Assembly (NCBI GenBank): GCA_963827135.1
Contig: CAWGZX010000001.1
Span: forward strand, 1-32,655
Source of the DNA: JAJRAN01 sp963827135
GTDB lineage: Archaea > Thermoplasmatota > Thermoplasmata > Methanomassiliicoccales > UBA472
Length of the DNA stretch: 32,655 nt
Direction: 5' to 3'
The notes below the pieces were generated by a model, which worked only from the letters and a program-made list of their open reading frames with translations, had not been told where the DNA came from and did no database searches. Made by a program: the position numbers and the translations under genes. Positions within the stretch are counted from its first letter, which is position 1, and each line of letters starts with the position of its first letter. Below, piece by piece: positions 7,338 to 15,209 of this stretch.

Positions 7338-7850
7338 TCAGCCCTCGAGGGCTCCGAGGACGGCCTTCATGAACGCAGGCAGGTCCGCTGGTGAGCGCGA
7401 GGTGATCAGGTTGCCATCCACTACGACCTCTTCGTCCTTGTAGCGCGCTCCGGCGTTGATGACATCGTCCTTGATGGACATGAAGCAGGTGACCTTCTTG
7501 CCCTTAAGCACGTTCGCCGACACCAGCACCGATGGTCCGTGGCAGATCGCCGCCACCAGCCTTCCCTGCTTGAACATATGCCTCACGAACTCGTTCACCG
7601 CCGATGCCCTCCTCAATCGGTCGGGGGCGAAGCCGCCCGGGATGATGACCGCGTCGAAGTCGTTCACGTCGGCATCCGCGGCGCCCATTTCCGCCTTGAC
7701 CTCGTACCCGTGCTTGCTCTTGAAGACCTCGCTTCGTCCCGAGCCGACGACCTTTACCTCATGCCCCGCCTCGAGGAGCCGATAGTAAGGATACCACAGC
7801 TCGAGGTCCTCGTAGTCGTCTTCGGCGAGGATCGCCACCGTCTTGACCAT
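7338..7850 (-). CDS. DJ-1/PfpI family protein
   Basis: A 170-residue single-domain protein of the class-I glutamine amidotransferase-like fold. The nucleophile elbow is AAICHGPSVL with C103 followed by H104, and the conserved acidic residue is E14 in AEDDYEDLELW. VIIPGGFAPDRLR (68-80) is the typical PfpI strand-loop, and the C-terminus (GNLITSRSPADLPAFMKAVL) is the standard end, SPADL..F. Members act as intracellular peptidases, deglycases or stress chaperones, and the sequence alone does not decide which. GAGG lies just upstream of ATG 7850. It is divergent from the fpo operon. Confidence 0.9.
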   Translation of the reverse strand: MVKTVAILAEDDYEDLELWYPYYRLLEAGHEVKVVGSGRSEVFKSKHGYEVKAEMGAADADVNDFDAVIIPGGFAPDRLRRASAVNEFVRHMFKQGRLVAAICHGPSVLVSANVLKGKKVTCFMSIKDDVINAGARYKDEEVVVDGNLITSRSPADLPAFMKAVLGALEG

Positions 7851-8052
7851 AACAAACCTCGAAAATCCTAGCGAGGGCGACGATAATTTACTTGCGCTAA
7901 GAACCCCTTACTAATACGTTCCATTATTAAAAGCCGTTAAGTCCAGTTATCAGCCGAGGAAGGATGAGCGGGCTCCGATAGCCGCGCGGTTGCTAGCGAA
8001 AATCACAGGAAAAAAGGCGGTTTTCCGACCTATCCAGTAACAAAATTGAAAG

Positions 8053-8060
8053 TTTAAATA
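8053..8060 (+). promoter_or_regulatory. TATA box of the fpo operon
   Basis: TTTAAATA preceded by GAAAG (BRE-like). Its centre is about 26 bases before ATG 8083, the distance at which archaeal transcription starts, so the fpo transcript probably begins at or next to the fpoA start codon. The surrounding sequence (8029-8080) is distinctly AT-rich compared with the genes. Confidence 0.7.
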
Positions 8061-8082
8061 CCGCTACAATATTGCCCCTACA

Positions 8083-8442
8083 ATGCTCGTAGAGGAATAC
8101 TACCCGGTGGCCATCTTTGCGCTGGTAGCCATATTGTTCCCTGCGCTCGCGTTCTGGGTCTCGCGGTTCTTCCGACCGAACCGCTACCTGCCCCAGAAGC
8201 GAATGACGTACGAGTGCGGTGAGCAGCCTATCGGCCATGGACAAATCCAATTTCACGTGCAGTTCTATCTGTACGCGATCATTTTCGTCATTTTTGACGT
8301 CGTGACCGTCTTCCTGATGATCTGGGCTTTAGTGTTCTCGGACCTTTCCGACACTGCCCGCTGGTACATGATTATCTTCCTCGGGCTCCTGCTCATCGGG
8401 GTTACCTACGCTCTGAAAAAGGAGAAGATACTATGGATATGA
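8083..8442 (+). CDS. fpoA: F420H2 dehydrogenase-like complex subunit A (NuoA homologue)
   Basis: A 119-residue membrane subunit of the proton-pumping module. It has three hydrophobic spans (about 8-30, 60-82, 90-112) separated by the family loop KRMTYECGEQPIGHGQIQFH, which matches the YECG-x-x-P-x-G motif of NuoA/Nqo7, followed by QFYLYAIIFVIFDVVTVFL with the conserved acidic residue in the second span. It is the first gene of the operon and its stop overlaps the fpoB start by ten bases. Confidence 0.95.
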   Translation: MLVEEYYPVAIFALVAILFPALAFWVSRFFRPNRYLPQKRMTYECGEQPIGHGQIQFHVQFYLYAIIFVIFDVVTVFLMIWALVFSDLSDTARWYMIIFLGLLLIGVTYALKKEKILWI

Positions 8443-8996
8443 GGCTAGCACCTCACGCCGTTGCCATGAGCTCCGCCGAGTTCCTTTCCTGGTCCGGGGA
8501 GGTCATGGAGCAATTGATGAGATACAGTGGCGCCAAGAAGGCCGTGGACAGGCTCACCGCCCCCATATGGAGCTGGGCCATCCGCAACGCCACCGTCCCG
8601 CTGCATTTCGGTATCGCCTGTTGCGCCCTGGAGATGGCCGCCGCTTCCGGGCCGCGCTTCGACGCCGAGAGGCTGGGAATGATATACAGGTCCTCGCCGA
8701 GGCAGACCGAGGTACTTCTGGTCAACGGATGGGTCACCGCCAAGCTTAGACCCGACCTGAGGAGGCTCTACGAGCAGATGGCAGAGCCCAGGTGGGTCGT
8801 GGCAATGGGCGAGTGCGCCATCTCTGGAGGGCCTTGGTACGACTCGCACAACACCGTCCAAGGCGTGGACACGTTCATACCCGTCGACGTCTACATCCCC
8901 GGCTGCCCCCCTAGGCCCGAGGCCATGATCGACGGCTTCATGAAACTGCACAAGAAGATCAACAAGCAGATGAAAGGGACCTTCCTGAACGACTGA
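8433..8996 (+). CDS. fpoB: F420H2 dehydrogenase-like complex subunit B (NuoB homologue)
   Basis: A 187-residue peripheral subunit that holds the terminal iron-sulfur cluster (N2) passing electrons to the lipid-soluble acceptor. The ligands are visible: the adjacent C63 and C64 in GIACCALEM, C128 in MGECAISGGPW, and C158 in YIPGCPPRPEAM. The start is ATG 8433, with GGAG at 8421-8424, inside the end of fpoA. It is the usual length and fully intact. Confidence 0.96.
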   Translation: MDMRLAPHAVAMSSAEFLSWSGEVMEQLMRYSGAKKAVDRLTAPIWSWAIRNATVPLHFGIACCALEMAAASGPRFDAERLGMIYRSSPRQTEVLLVNGWVTAKLRPDLRRLYEQMAEPRWVVAMGECAISGGPWYDSHNTVQGVDTFIPVDVYIPGCPPRPEAMIDGFMKLHKKINKQMKGTFLND

Positions 8997-9006
8997 GGTG
9001 GAAAAG

Positions 9007-9489
9007 ATGGAACGAATCGGATTGGCACCAGGGGGCAAGACCGGTGAGGTTTTGGCCCGCGACATCGCTCAGAGGTTCCCACAGGGCGTCGCAGTCACCA
9101 AGGCGACGCACAACCGTCTCTACGCCAAGGTGGACAAGGCCGCCTTGGTCAGCCTTTGCACTTATATGAAGGACGGCCTGGACTTCGAGCACGTGACCAG
9201 CGTGGGAGGCGTGGACTGGCTCGAGGAGAAGAAGATGCAGGTCGTCTATCACATAACATCCTACGCCAACAAGGTGACGGCGGAGCTCATCGTGGATTTG
9301 CCGCGCGACAAGCCCGAGGTCGACTCCATCACCTACCTCTGGGGCGGCGCGAACTGGCACGAGCGCGAGACCTGGGATATGTTCGGCATTGTATTCGTCG
9401 GGCACCCCAAGCTCGAGCGGCTGCTCAACCCCTCGGGCACCGAGGTCTTCCCCTTCAGGAAGGACTTCGTCTCCGGAAGGAGGGTCTGA
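9007..9489 (+). CDS. fpoC: F420H2 dehydrogenase-like complex subunit C (NuoC homologue)
   Basis: A 160-residue soluble subunit of the connecting arm. The diagnostic C-terminal pattern is NWHERETWDMFGIVFVGHP followed by KLERLLNP, the NuoC W-x-E-R-E-x-x-D-x-F-G-I-x-F-x-G-H-P signature. ATG 9007 is preferred over in-frame GTG 8998 because GAGGTG (8995-9000) is well placed as its ribosome binding site. It is a separate protein, not fused to subunit D as in some bacteria. Confidence 0.93.
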   Translation: MERIGLAPGGKTGEVLARDIAQRFPQGVAVTKATHNRLYAKVDKAALVSLCTYMKDGLDFEHVTSVGGVDWLEEKKMQVVYHITSYANKVTAELIVDLPRDKPEVDSITYLWGGANWHERETWDMFGIVFVGHPKLERLLNPSGTEVFPFRKDFVSGRRV

Positions 9490-9490
9490 G

Positions 9491-10576
9491 ATGGCCGAGA
9501 TGTGGCTGAACATGGGGCCCCAGCACCCCATGACCCATGGGCTTTGGAACCTGAGGGTCAAGGTGGACGGGGAGACCATGACCGAGGCCGAGCCGGTCAT
9601 AGGATACCTGCATAGGGGCTGGGAGAAGCTCACTGAGAGCCGCAAGTACCCGCAGATCATCCCCATGGCCGACAGGCTCTGCTATGGTGCCTCCATGAGC
9701 TGGAGCCACCTCTACTGTCTGACGATGGAGGACGCCATGGAGGTCGAGGTGCCGGAGCGCGCGAAATGGATCCGCACCATCGTCCTGGAGGCGCAAAGGA
9801 TCGGCAGCCACCTGATGTGGCTTGCCGCACTAGGCACCGACCTTGGCTCTTACACCGTCTTCCTTTACCCGGTCAGGGAGAGGGAGCTGTTCCTCGACCT
9901 CATGCAGAACCTCTGCGGGGCGAGGATGACCTACAACTATCCGCGCATCGGCGGGGTCAGGAACGACGTCCCGGCGAACTTCGAGCGGGACTTCACCCGT
10001 GTCCTGAACCACTTCGAGAAGCGCTTGTGCGACTACGAGGCCCTCTGCGACCAGAGCACGATCTTCCGCATGAGAATGGAGGACGTCGGCTATCTGAGCC
10101 CAGAGAAGGCCAAGAACCTGGGCGTGACGGGGCCGAACCTCCGCGGCAGCGGCGTGGACTACGATGTTCGCCGCGACGACCCTTACGAGATGTACGACCA
10201 GGTCGATTGGAAGGTGTGCGTAGAGACGACCTGCGACGCCTACGCCCGCTACCGGGTCAAGATGGATGAGATGCGGGAGTCCTGCGACATCATCCGCCAG
10301 TGCATCAAGAAGATGAAGCCTGGGCCGATAAGGGTCAAGCCCCCAAGGACCTTGGCGAAGGGCAAGACCGGCTGGGCCCACGTCGAGGACCCGAGAGGGG
10401 AGGGCTTCATGTACGTCATAGGCAACGGGGACGACCGCCCCTACCGCCTGAAGGTGCGCAGCCCGATCTTCGTCACGGTGTCGGCGGCACCAGAGATGCT
10501 CGTCGGCTACAAGATCGCGGACGTGCCCGCCATCATGGGATCGGTGGACATGTGCCTCGGGGAGACGGACAGGTGA
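9491..10576 (+). CDS. fpoD: F420H2 dehydrogenase-like complex subunit D (NuoD homologue)
   Basis: A 361-residue subunit derived from the large subunit of [NiFe] hydrogenase, without the metal-binding cysteines. With subunit B it forms the pocket for the membrane electron acceptor. Visible motifs are LNMGPQHPMTHG (6-17), with the His of the acceptor pocket, YLHRGWEKL, then IIPMADRLCYGASMSW with a tyrosine at the expected acceptor-binding position, and RIGSHLMWLAALGTDLGSYT. The C-terminal signature is PEMLVGYKIADVPAIMGSVD then MCLGETDR, where most homologues have DPVLGEVDR. ATG 9491 is one base after the fpoC stop; the upstream extension of this frame overlaps fpoC and is rejected. Confidence 0.95.
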   Translation: MAEMWLNMGPQHPMTHGLWNLRVKVDGETMTEAEPVIGYLHRGWEKLTESRKYPQIIPMADRLCYGASMSWSHLYCLTMEDAMEVEVPERAKWIRTIVLEAQRIGSHLMWLAALGTDLGSYTVFLYPVRERELFLDLMQNLCGARMTYNYPRIGGVRNDVPANFERDFTRVLNHFEKRLCDYEALCDQSTIFRMRMEDVGYLSPEKAKNLGVTGPNLRGSGVDYDVRRDDPYEMYDQVDWKVCVETTCDAYARYRVKMDEMRESCDIIRQCIKKMKPGPIRVKPPRTLAKGKTGWAHVEDPRGEGFMYVIGNGDDRPYRLKVRSPIFVTVSAAPEMLVGYKIADVPAIMGSVDMCLGETDR

Positions 10577-10580
10577 TCTC

Positions 10581-11666
10581 ATGATCCAGAACGGTCTCTA
10601 CGAGTTCATCTGGGGTATCGCCCTCTGGCTGATGCAAGTCATCGCGTGGTTCTTCAACAATATCCTCGCTTGGTATGGCGTCGGGAGCTGGCTGATCAGC
10701 CCCGGAGTCGTGGAATTCATCACCACGCTCCTGGTGGCGCTGGTGGTCTTCATCGTAGGATTCCTAGTCTCCATCACGTTCATCTGGCAGGAGAGGAAGA
10801 TGCTCGGTCGGCTCATGGACCGGCGGGGTACCCAGGTCGGGTTCCTCGGGCTGTTCCAGAACTTCGCCGATGGGCTGAAGACCTTCATCAAGGAGCACAT
10901 CATCCCCGACGAGGTAGACAAGCAGCTGTTCAACCTGGCACCGGTCCTGCTCATCGCCATGTCCTGCCTGATGATCGGGCTCATCCCGATCGGGCCGAAC
11001 TTCTACATGGCGGACCTTACCGCAGGCCTATTGCTCGTGTTCGCCGTCTTCTCGCTCGCGCCCTTCGCCATTCTGATGGCGGGCTGGTCGTCCAACAACA
11101 AGTACACGGTCATGGGCGGGATGAGGGCCGCAGCGCAACTGATCGCATACGAGGTGCCGATACTCCTGGCCGTGGCCGGGGTCGTCGTCCTCGCCGGCTC
11201 CTTCAACTTCATGGAGATTGTAGCGTACCAGCAAGATAACGTCTGGCTTGTCATCCCGTTGTTCCTCGGGGCATTGGTGTTCTTCATCTCCGCGATCGCC
11301 GAGGTGGAGAGGATCCCCTTCGACCTTCCTGAGGCGGAGGCCGAGCTAGTCGAAGGCTGGATGACCGAGTATGGCGGGTTCCGCTGGGGCCTGATCATGC
11401 TCTCCGAGTACGTGAGAGGATTCGCGGCCTGCGGCCTCATCGTCCTGCTGTTCCTCGGAGGCTGGGCCGGGCCGGACTTCATCTGGCCCGAGATCTGGTT
11501 CCTCATCAAGATGTTCTTGCTGTTCGGCCTGTGGATCTGGGTGCGCGGTGCCCTCATGAGGGTCACCACCAAGCAGATATTGGGCCTGGGATGGACCAAG
11601 CTCATGCCCTTGGCGCTGATCAACCTCGGCGTCGCCATCGCGCTCAAGATGGGAGGCTGGTTATAA
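10581..11666 (+). CDS. fpoH: F420H2 dehydrogenase-like complex subunit H (NuoH homologue)
   Basis: A 361-residue membrane subunit with about eight hydrophobic spans that joins the electron-transfer arm to the pumping arm and helps form the acceptor tunnel. Conserved elements are TFIWQERKMLGRLMDRRGTQ, with the RxGP-like loop altered to RRGTQVG, and the AEVERIPFDLPEAEAELVEG loop, the most conserved NuoH sequence, rich in acidic residues. The stop (TAA 11664-11666) overlaps the fpoI ATG by one base. Confidence 0.95.
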   Translation: MIQNGLYEFIWGIALWLMQVIAWFFNNILAWYGVGSWLISPGVVEFITTLLVALVVFIVGFLVSITFIWQERKMLGRLMDRRGTQVGFLGLFQNFADGLKTFIKEHIIPDEVDKQLFNLAPVLLIAMSCLMIGLIPIGPNFYMADLTAGLLLVFAVFSLAPFAILMAGWSSNNKYTVMGGMRAAAQLIAYEVPILLAVAGVVVLAGSFNFMEIVAYQQDNVWLVIPLFLGALVFFISAIAEVERIPFDLPEAEAELVEGWMTEYGGFRWGLIMLSEYVRGFAACGLIVLLFLGGWAGPDFIWPEIWFLIKMFLLFGLWIWVRGALMRVTTKQILGLGWTKLMPLALINLGVAIALKMGGWL

Positions 11667-12400
11667 TGGCCGACAAGAAGCCCAAGCGCAGATTGAAGCC
11701 GGTGGGAATACTCCTCAGGCCCTTGGCCGTCACTGGCCGCGAGACCCTCAGGACCACCATCCACAAGCCCGTCACCATCCAGTACCCCTGGGAGAGGCTG
11801 GTAATACCGGACGGCTACCGTGGCCGCCCCGGACTGGTCATGGACAAGTGCATCGGCTGCCACATGTGCGCCAAGATCTGCCCCACCGGCTGCATCGAGA
11901 TGGTGGAGGTGGAGCTGCCCGAGAAGGGCAAGGTGGAGCGCCCCCAGGTCAACCTGGGAAGATGCATGATGTGCGGCTATTGCGCCGAGGTCTGCCCCAA
12001 GAACGCCATGCTCGTCACCCCTGAGTACGAGCTGGCGGAATACTCGCGCCAGGACTTGATCTACGACCCCTTCCGTCTGCAGTACGAGGACCGCCCCGGG
12101 CTGCACGTGGACGTGATCGAAGCCACACCGGAGATGGTGCGGCAGGGCCTGATGGGGGTCAACAAGAAGACCGGGCAGATGATCCGCGATTATCCAGAGG
12201 TCAACGACGCCAAGTGCATCGGTTGCTCCAAGTGCGAGAAGGTATGCCCGGCGGACGCCGCCCACATGTACGAGAAGGGCAAGAACGAGAAGGGCAAGCC
12301 CATCAAGCGCCCCAAGTTCGACCCGGAGACGTGCGTCGGCTGCGAGGAGTGCCTGGATAACTGTCCAAAGGACGCCATCACCATGAAGGAGGTGAAGTGA
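11666..12400 (+). CDS. fpoI: F420H2 dehydrogenase-like complex subunit I with four 4Fe-4S motifs
   Basis: A 244-residue ferredoxin-type subunit. The N-terminal part is standard NuoI/FpoI: a basic lead, TIQYPWERL, then cluster motifs at C62/65/68/72 (CIGCHMCAKICP) and C100/103/106/110 (CMMCGYCAEVCP), and the LIYDPFRLQYEDRP end. About 75 residues later come two more complete motifs, C184/187/190/194 (CIGCSKCEKVCP) and C223/226/229/233 (CVGCEECLDNCP), so this protein could carry four cubane clusters where the family usually has two. The extra half looks like a 2x4Fe-4S ferredoxin fused in frame, with a lysine-rich insert (KNEKGKPIKRPK) between its clusters. No FpoF is in the window, so the extra clusters may take electrons directly from ferredoxin (inference). 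The gene overlaps fpoH by one base and fpoJ by one base. Confidence 0.93.
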   Translation: MADKKPKRRLKPVGILLRPLAVTGRETLRTTIHKPVTIQYPWERLVIPDGYRGRPGLVMDKCIGCHMCAKICPTGCIEMVEVELPEKGKVERPQVNLGRCMMCGYCAEVCPKNAMLVTPEYELAEYSRQDLIYDPFRLQYEDRPGLHVDVIEATPEMVRQGLMGVNKKTGQMIRDYPEVNDAKCIGCSKCEKVCPADAAHMYEKGKNEKGKPIKRPKFDPETCVGCEECLDNCPKDAITMKEVK

Positions 12401-12675
12401 TGACCATCGATTGGGAGCTTTTGTTCTTCATCGTTTTCGCGGGCTACACCATCGCCTCAGCGCTGCTGGTCGTGTTCGCCAAGGAGATCGTGCGCAATGT
12501 GACCTGGCTGGCCTTCACCTTCATCGGGGTGGCCATCGTCTTCATCTTCCTGGGTGCGGAGTACATCGCCATCATCCAGATCCTGGTGTACGTCGGCGCC
12601 GTGTCGGTCCTGATCCTGTTCGGGGTCATGCTGACCAAGCGGCGCCTCAGCGGAGGTGGTCAATGTGAACTCTGA
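12400..12675 (+). CDS. fpoJ: F420H2 dehydrogenase-like complex subunit J, N-terminal part
   Basis: A 91-residue membrane protein with three hydrophobic spans, matching the N-terminal half of NuoJ: a FFIVFAGYTIASALLVVFAK helix, then WLAFTFIGVAIVFIFLGAEY with IAIIQILVYVGAVSVLILFG. The last contains the conserved Y-x-G-A-V-x-V-L-F core of NuoJ (third helix, with the pi-bulge). ATG 12400 overlaps the fpoI stop. Its stop lies inside the start region of the next gene, which supplies the rest of NuoJ, so subunit J is made as two polypeptides. Confidence 0.92.
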   Translation: MTIDWELLFFIVFAGYTIASALLVVFAKEIVRNVTWLAFTFIGVAIVFIFLGAEYIAIIQILVYVGAVSVLILFGVMLTKRRLSGGGQCEL

Positions 12676-12901
12676 CCAGATCCGCACCGCCTGCGCCATC
12701 GTCTCCGTGGTGGCGCTCAGCTTCGTCATCCTCGGAACCTTCGCTACCATGAGCTGGGAGGGGGAGTACGCCCCGACCAGCAATGAGGACCTTGGATACG
12801 CCATATTCTCCTCCTACGGCCCGACCCTCATCGTCCTCGGGGCGCTGATGTTCGCGGCCATGCTCGGAGGCGTCTACATCGCCCAGGAGGAGAAGGAATG
12901 A
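12656..12901 (+). CDS. fpoJ: F420H2 dehydrogenase-like complex subunit J, C-terminal part
   Basis: An 81-residue protein (or 78 from GTG 12665) with two hydrophobic spans, equivalent to helices four and five of NuoJ. The last segment (YGPTLIVLGALMFAAMLGGV, then YIAQEEKE) resembles the NuoJ end, where the final helix precedes a short charged tail. The start is GTG in either case; GGAGG at 12653-12657 favours the downstream GTG at 12665. It is in a different frame from the first half, and the two overlap by 11-20 bases. The stop TGA overlaps ATG of fpoK in ATGA. Confidence 0.85.
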   Translation: MVNVNSDQIRTACAIVSVVALSFVILGTFATMSWEGEYAPTSNEDLGYAIFSSYGPTLIVLGALMFAAMLGGVYIAQEEKE

Positions 12902-13200
12902 TCCCGCAGGAGTACTTCCTGGCGCTCAGCGCCATACTCTTCGCCATCGGAGCCTTCGGCGCGCTCACGCGCAAGAACGCCATCGTGGTCCTGATGTGCA
13001 TCGAGATCATGCTCAACGCGGCCAACATCAATTTCGTCACCTTCGCCGTCTTCAGCGGTGGCGCCGCGGGACAGGTCTTCGCCCTGTTCTCGATCGCCAT
13101 TGCCGCGGCCGAGGTCGCCATAGGGCTTGCGATCCTGCTCAACCTGCAGAGGCTGCAGGACACCATCGAGCTGCAGGACCTCAACCTGCTGAGGTGGTAA
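12898..13200 (+). CDS. fpoK: F420H2 dehydrogenase-like complex subunit K (NuoK homologue)
   Basis: A 100-residue membrane subunit with three hydrophobic spans. It has the NuoK core VLMCIEIMLNAANINFVTFA, which keeps the essential glutamate in the second span, and FALFSIAIAAAEVAIGLAIL with the second conserved glutamate. ATG 12898 overlaps the preceding stop by four bases (ATGA), typical of translational coupling. Confidence 0.96.
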   Translation: MIPQEYFLALSAILFAIGAFGALTRKNAIVVLMCIEIMLNAANINFVTFAVFSGGAAGQVFALFSIAIAAAEVAIGLAILLNLQRLQDTIELQDLNLLRW

Positions 13201-13201
13201 G

Positions 13202-15205
13202 ATGACCTTCATTGAATACACCTGGCTGATCCCCCTCATCCCGATAATCGGTCTGCTGCTCGCCGCCGCCTTCGGCAAGAAGACCCCGGAGGGAGGGGGC
13301 TATTTCGTGGTGGGAGCCGTGGCCGTCGCCTGCTTCGTCTCGCTGATGGTGGCCTACGAGTTCTTCACCGGTGACGGGAGCCCGGTCTACGACACGACCA
13401 TCTGGATCGACCTGGGGACCATCAACGGCACCCAGTACCAGTTCGAGATGGGCTATTACGTCGACTACCTGACGGCGTTGCTGCTCATCGTGGTCAGCAT
13501 CCTGTGCACCCTCATCGTCATCTACTCCCTAGGGTACATGCACGAGGAAGGGGAGAGGAAGCGCCGCTACTACGTGGAGATCGCCCTCTTCATCACCGGA
13601 ATGCTCGGGATGGTCGTCGCGAGCAACTACCTGACGGCCTTCGTCTTCTGGGAGATAATGGGCCTTTGCTCGTACCTGCTCATCGGGTTCTGGTACTACA
13701 AGCCGTCCGCCGCCAAGGCGGCGAAGAAGGCCTTCCTGACCACCAGGATCGGCGACATCTCGTTCATGCTGGGCATCATCGCGCTGTTCGGCGCGTTCGG
13801 CACCCTGAACTACCACGAGCTCTTCAACCCGGAGTTCATCGAGAGCTTCGATGTGAACTACGGCCTGCTCCTCTTCGCCATGCTGTGCTTCTTCGGCGCG
13901 GCGGTGGGCAAGAGCGCGCAGTTCCCGCTGCATGACTGGTTGCCGGACGCCATGGAGGGCCCGACCACCGTCTCGGCGTTGATCCATGCCGCGACCATGG
14001 TCAAGGCGGGCGTGTACCTGGTGGCGAGGTCGTTCCCGCTCATGGTGGACACCCCTGAGGTCATGATAGTCATCGCGGTGGTAGGAGGCTTCACCGCCTT
14101 CTTCGCGGCGACGCAGGCCCTCAACAACTTCAACATCAAACGCGTGCTCGCCTATTCCACGATCTCCCAGCTCGGATTCATGTTCCTTGCCTTGGGATGC
14201 GGCGGCTACATCATCGCCACCGCTGGCACGGACGAGCACCTTCTCGAGGTCGGGAACGCCGGCTACATGGCGGGCGTCTTCCACCTCATGAACCACGCCT
14301 TCTTCAAGGCCCTGCTCTTCCTGAGCGCGGGCGCGGTCATCCATGCCGTGCATACCGAGGACATGAGGAGGATGGGCGGCCTGTCCAAGAAGCTGAAGAT
14401 CACCTCCCTGGTGATGCTCATAGGCGCTTTGGCCATCGCAGGCATACCGCCCTTCAGCGGCTTCTGGTCCAAGGACCTGATCCTCGAGTCGACCATCGCG
14501 GCCGCGGAGGTCAACCCCTGGTTCTGGATATTGTACATAGCGGCGACCGTGACCGCGTTCATGACCGCATTCTACATGTTCAGGCTCTGGTTCATGACCT
14601 TCAAGGGCGAGGAGAGCGAGGCCGCGCACCACGCGCACGAGGCGCCCGCGGTCATGTGGGCCCCACTGGTGGTTTTGGCCATCGCCGCCTGCATCACCGG
14701 TCTGTTCCTGCTCGGGCCTAACGGCGGCCTGCCCGCGGTGATCTACACCGTATCCCCCGAGGGGCACGCCATACCCGGGGAGACGCTCGGACTGGGCTGG
14801 ATCGAGAAGCTCTTCACCGCCTGGCCCACCTATGTATCGTTGGCCATGGCCGCGTTCGGCATCGGCATAGCCTACCTTGCCTACTACAAGAAGACCTTGT
14901 CGCTCGAGTTCTTCGTCAAGGGCTCGAACAAGAAGGTCTACGACGTTCTGCAGCGCCGCTACTATTTCCCCGAGTTCTACGACTTCGTGGGCGAGAAGGG
15001 GATGTATGGACTCGCCAGATTGGTGGACTTCATCGACCGCAAGGTGGTCGATGGGGTGGTGAACGCCATCGCCAATGTGGCGGTGGGCACGTCCGGAAGG
15101 TTCCGCAAGGCGCAGACCGGCTTCACCCAGACGTATGCGGCGGTCATCGTGGCCGCGGTCTCGGTGATCCTGGTGCTGCTCTACCTCTTCGCAGAGGTGA
15201 GGTGA
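13202..15205 (+). CDS. fpoL: F420H2 dehydrogenase-like complex subunit L (NuoL homologue)
   Basis: A 667-residue antiporter-like ion-pumping subunit with about 15 or 16 hydrophobic spans, including the long C-terminal part that forms the lateral helix. Characteristic segments are FVFWEIMGLCSYLLIGFWYY with its glutamate, GKSAQFPLHDWLPDAMEGPT with the central lysine and the HDWLPDAMEGPT loop, VSALIHAATMVKAGVYLVAR, and AYSTISQLGFM. No missing motif or frame break is seen. The ATG is one base after the fpoK stop. Confidence 0.96.
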   Translation: MTFIEYTWLIPLIPIIGLLLAAAFGKKTPEGGGYFVVGAVAVACFVSLMVAYEFFTGDGSPVYDTTIWIDLGTINGTQYQFEMGYYVDYLTALLLIVVSILCTLIVIYSLGYMHEEGERKRRYYVEIALFITGMLGMVVASNYLTAFVFWEIMGLCSYLLIGFWYYKPSAAKAAKKAFLTTRIGDISFMLGIIALFGAFGTLNYHELFNPEFIESFDVNYGLLLFAMLCFFGAAVGKSAQFPLHDWLPDAMEGPTTVSALIHAATMVKAGVYLVARSFPLMVDTPEVMIVIAVVGGFTAFFAATQALNNFNIKRVLAYSTISQLGFMFLALGCGGYIIATAGTDEHLLEVGNAGYMAGVFHLMNHAFFKALLFLSAGAVIHAVHTEDMRRMGGLSKKLKITSLVMLIGALAIAGIPPFSGFWSKDLILESTIAAAEVNPWFWILYIAATVTAFMTAFYMFRLWFMTFKGEESEAAHHAHEAPAVMWAPLVVLAIAACITGLFLLGPNGGLPAVIYTVSPEGHAIPGETLGLGWIEKLFTAWPTYVSLAMAAFGIGIAYLAYYKKTLSLEFFVKGSNKKVYDVLQRRYYFPEFYDFVGEKGMYGLARLVDFIDRKVVDGVVNAIANVAVGTSGRFRKAQTGFTQTYAAVIVAAVSVILVLLYLFAEVR

Positions 15206-15209
15206 TCAC

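Noticed and set aside
9389..9490. N-terminal extension of fpoD
   Set aside because: It overlaps the conserved end of fpoC in another frame, and homology begins at ATG 9491.
11003..12265. 420-residue open frame on the minus strand
   Set aside because: It covers fpoH and fpoI, both with unmistakable motifs. The translation is low-complexity and has no recognisable domain.
13529..14767. 412-residue open frame on the minus strand
   Set aside because: Shadow of fpoL; rich in H, R, G and E as expected for an antisense reading of membrane-protein codons.
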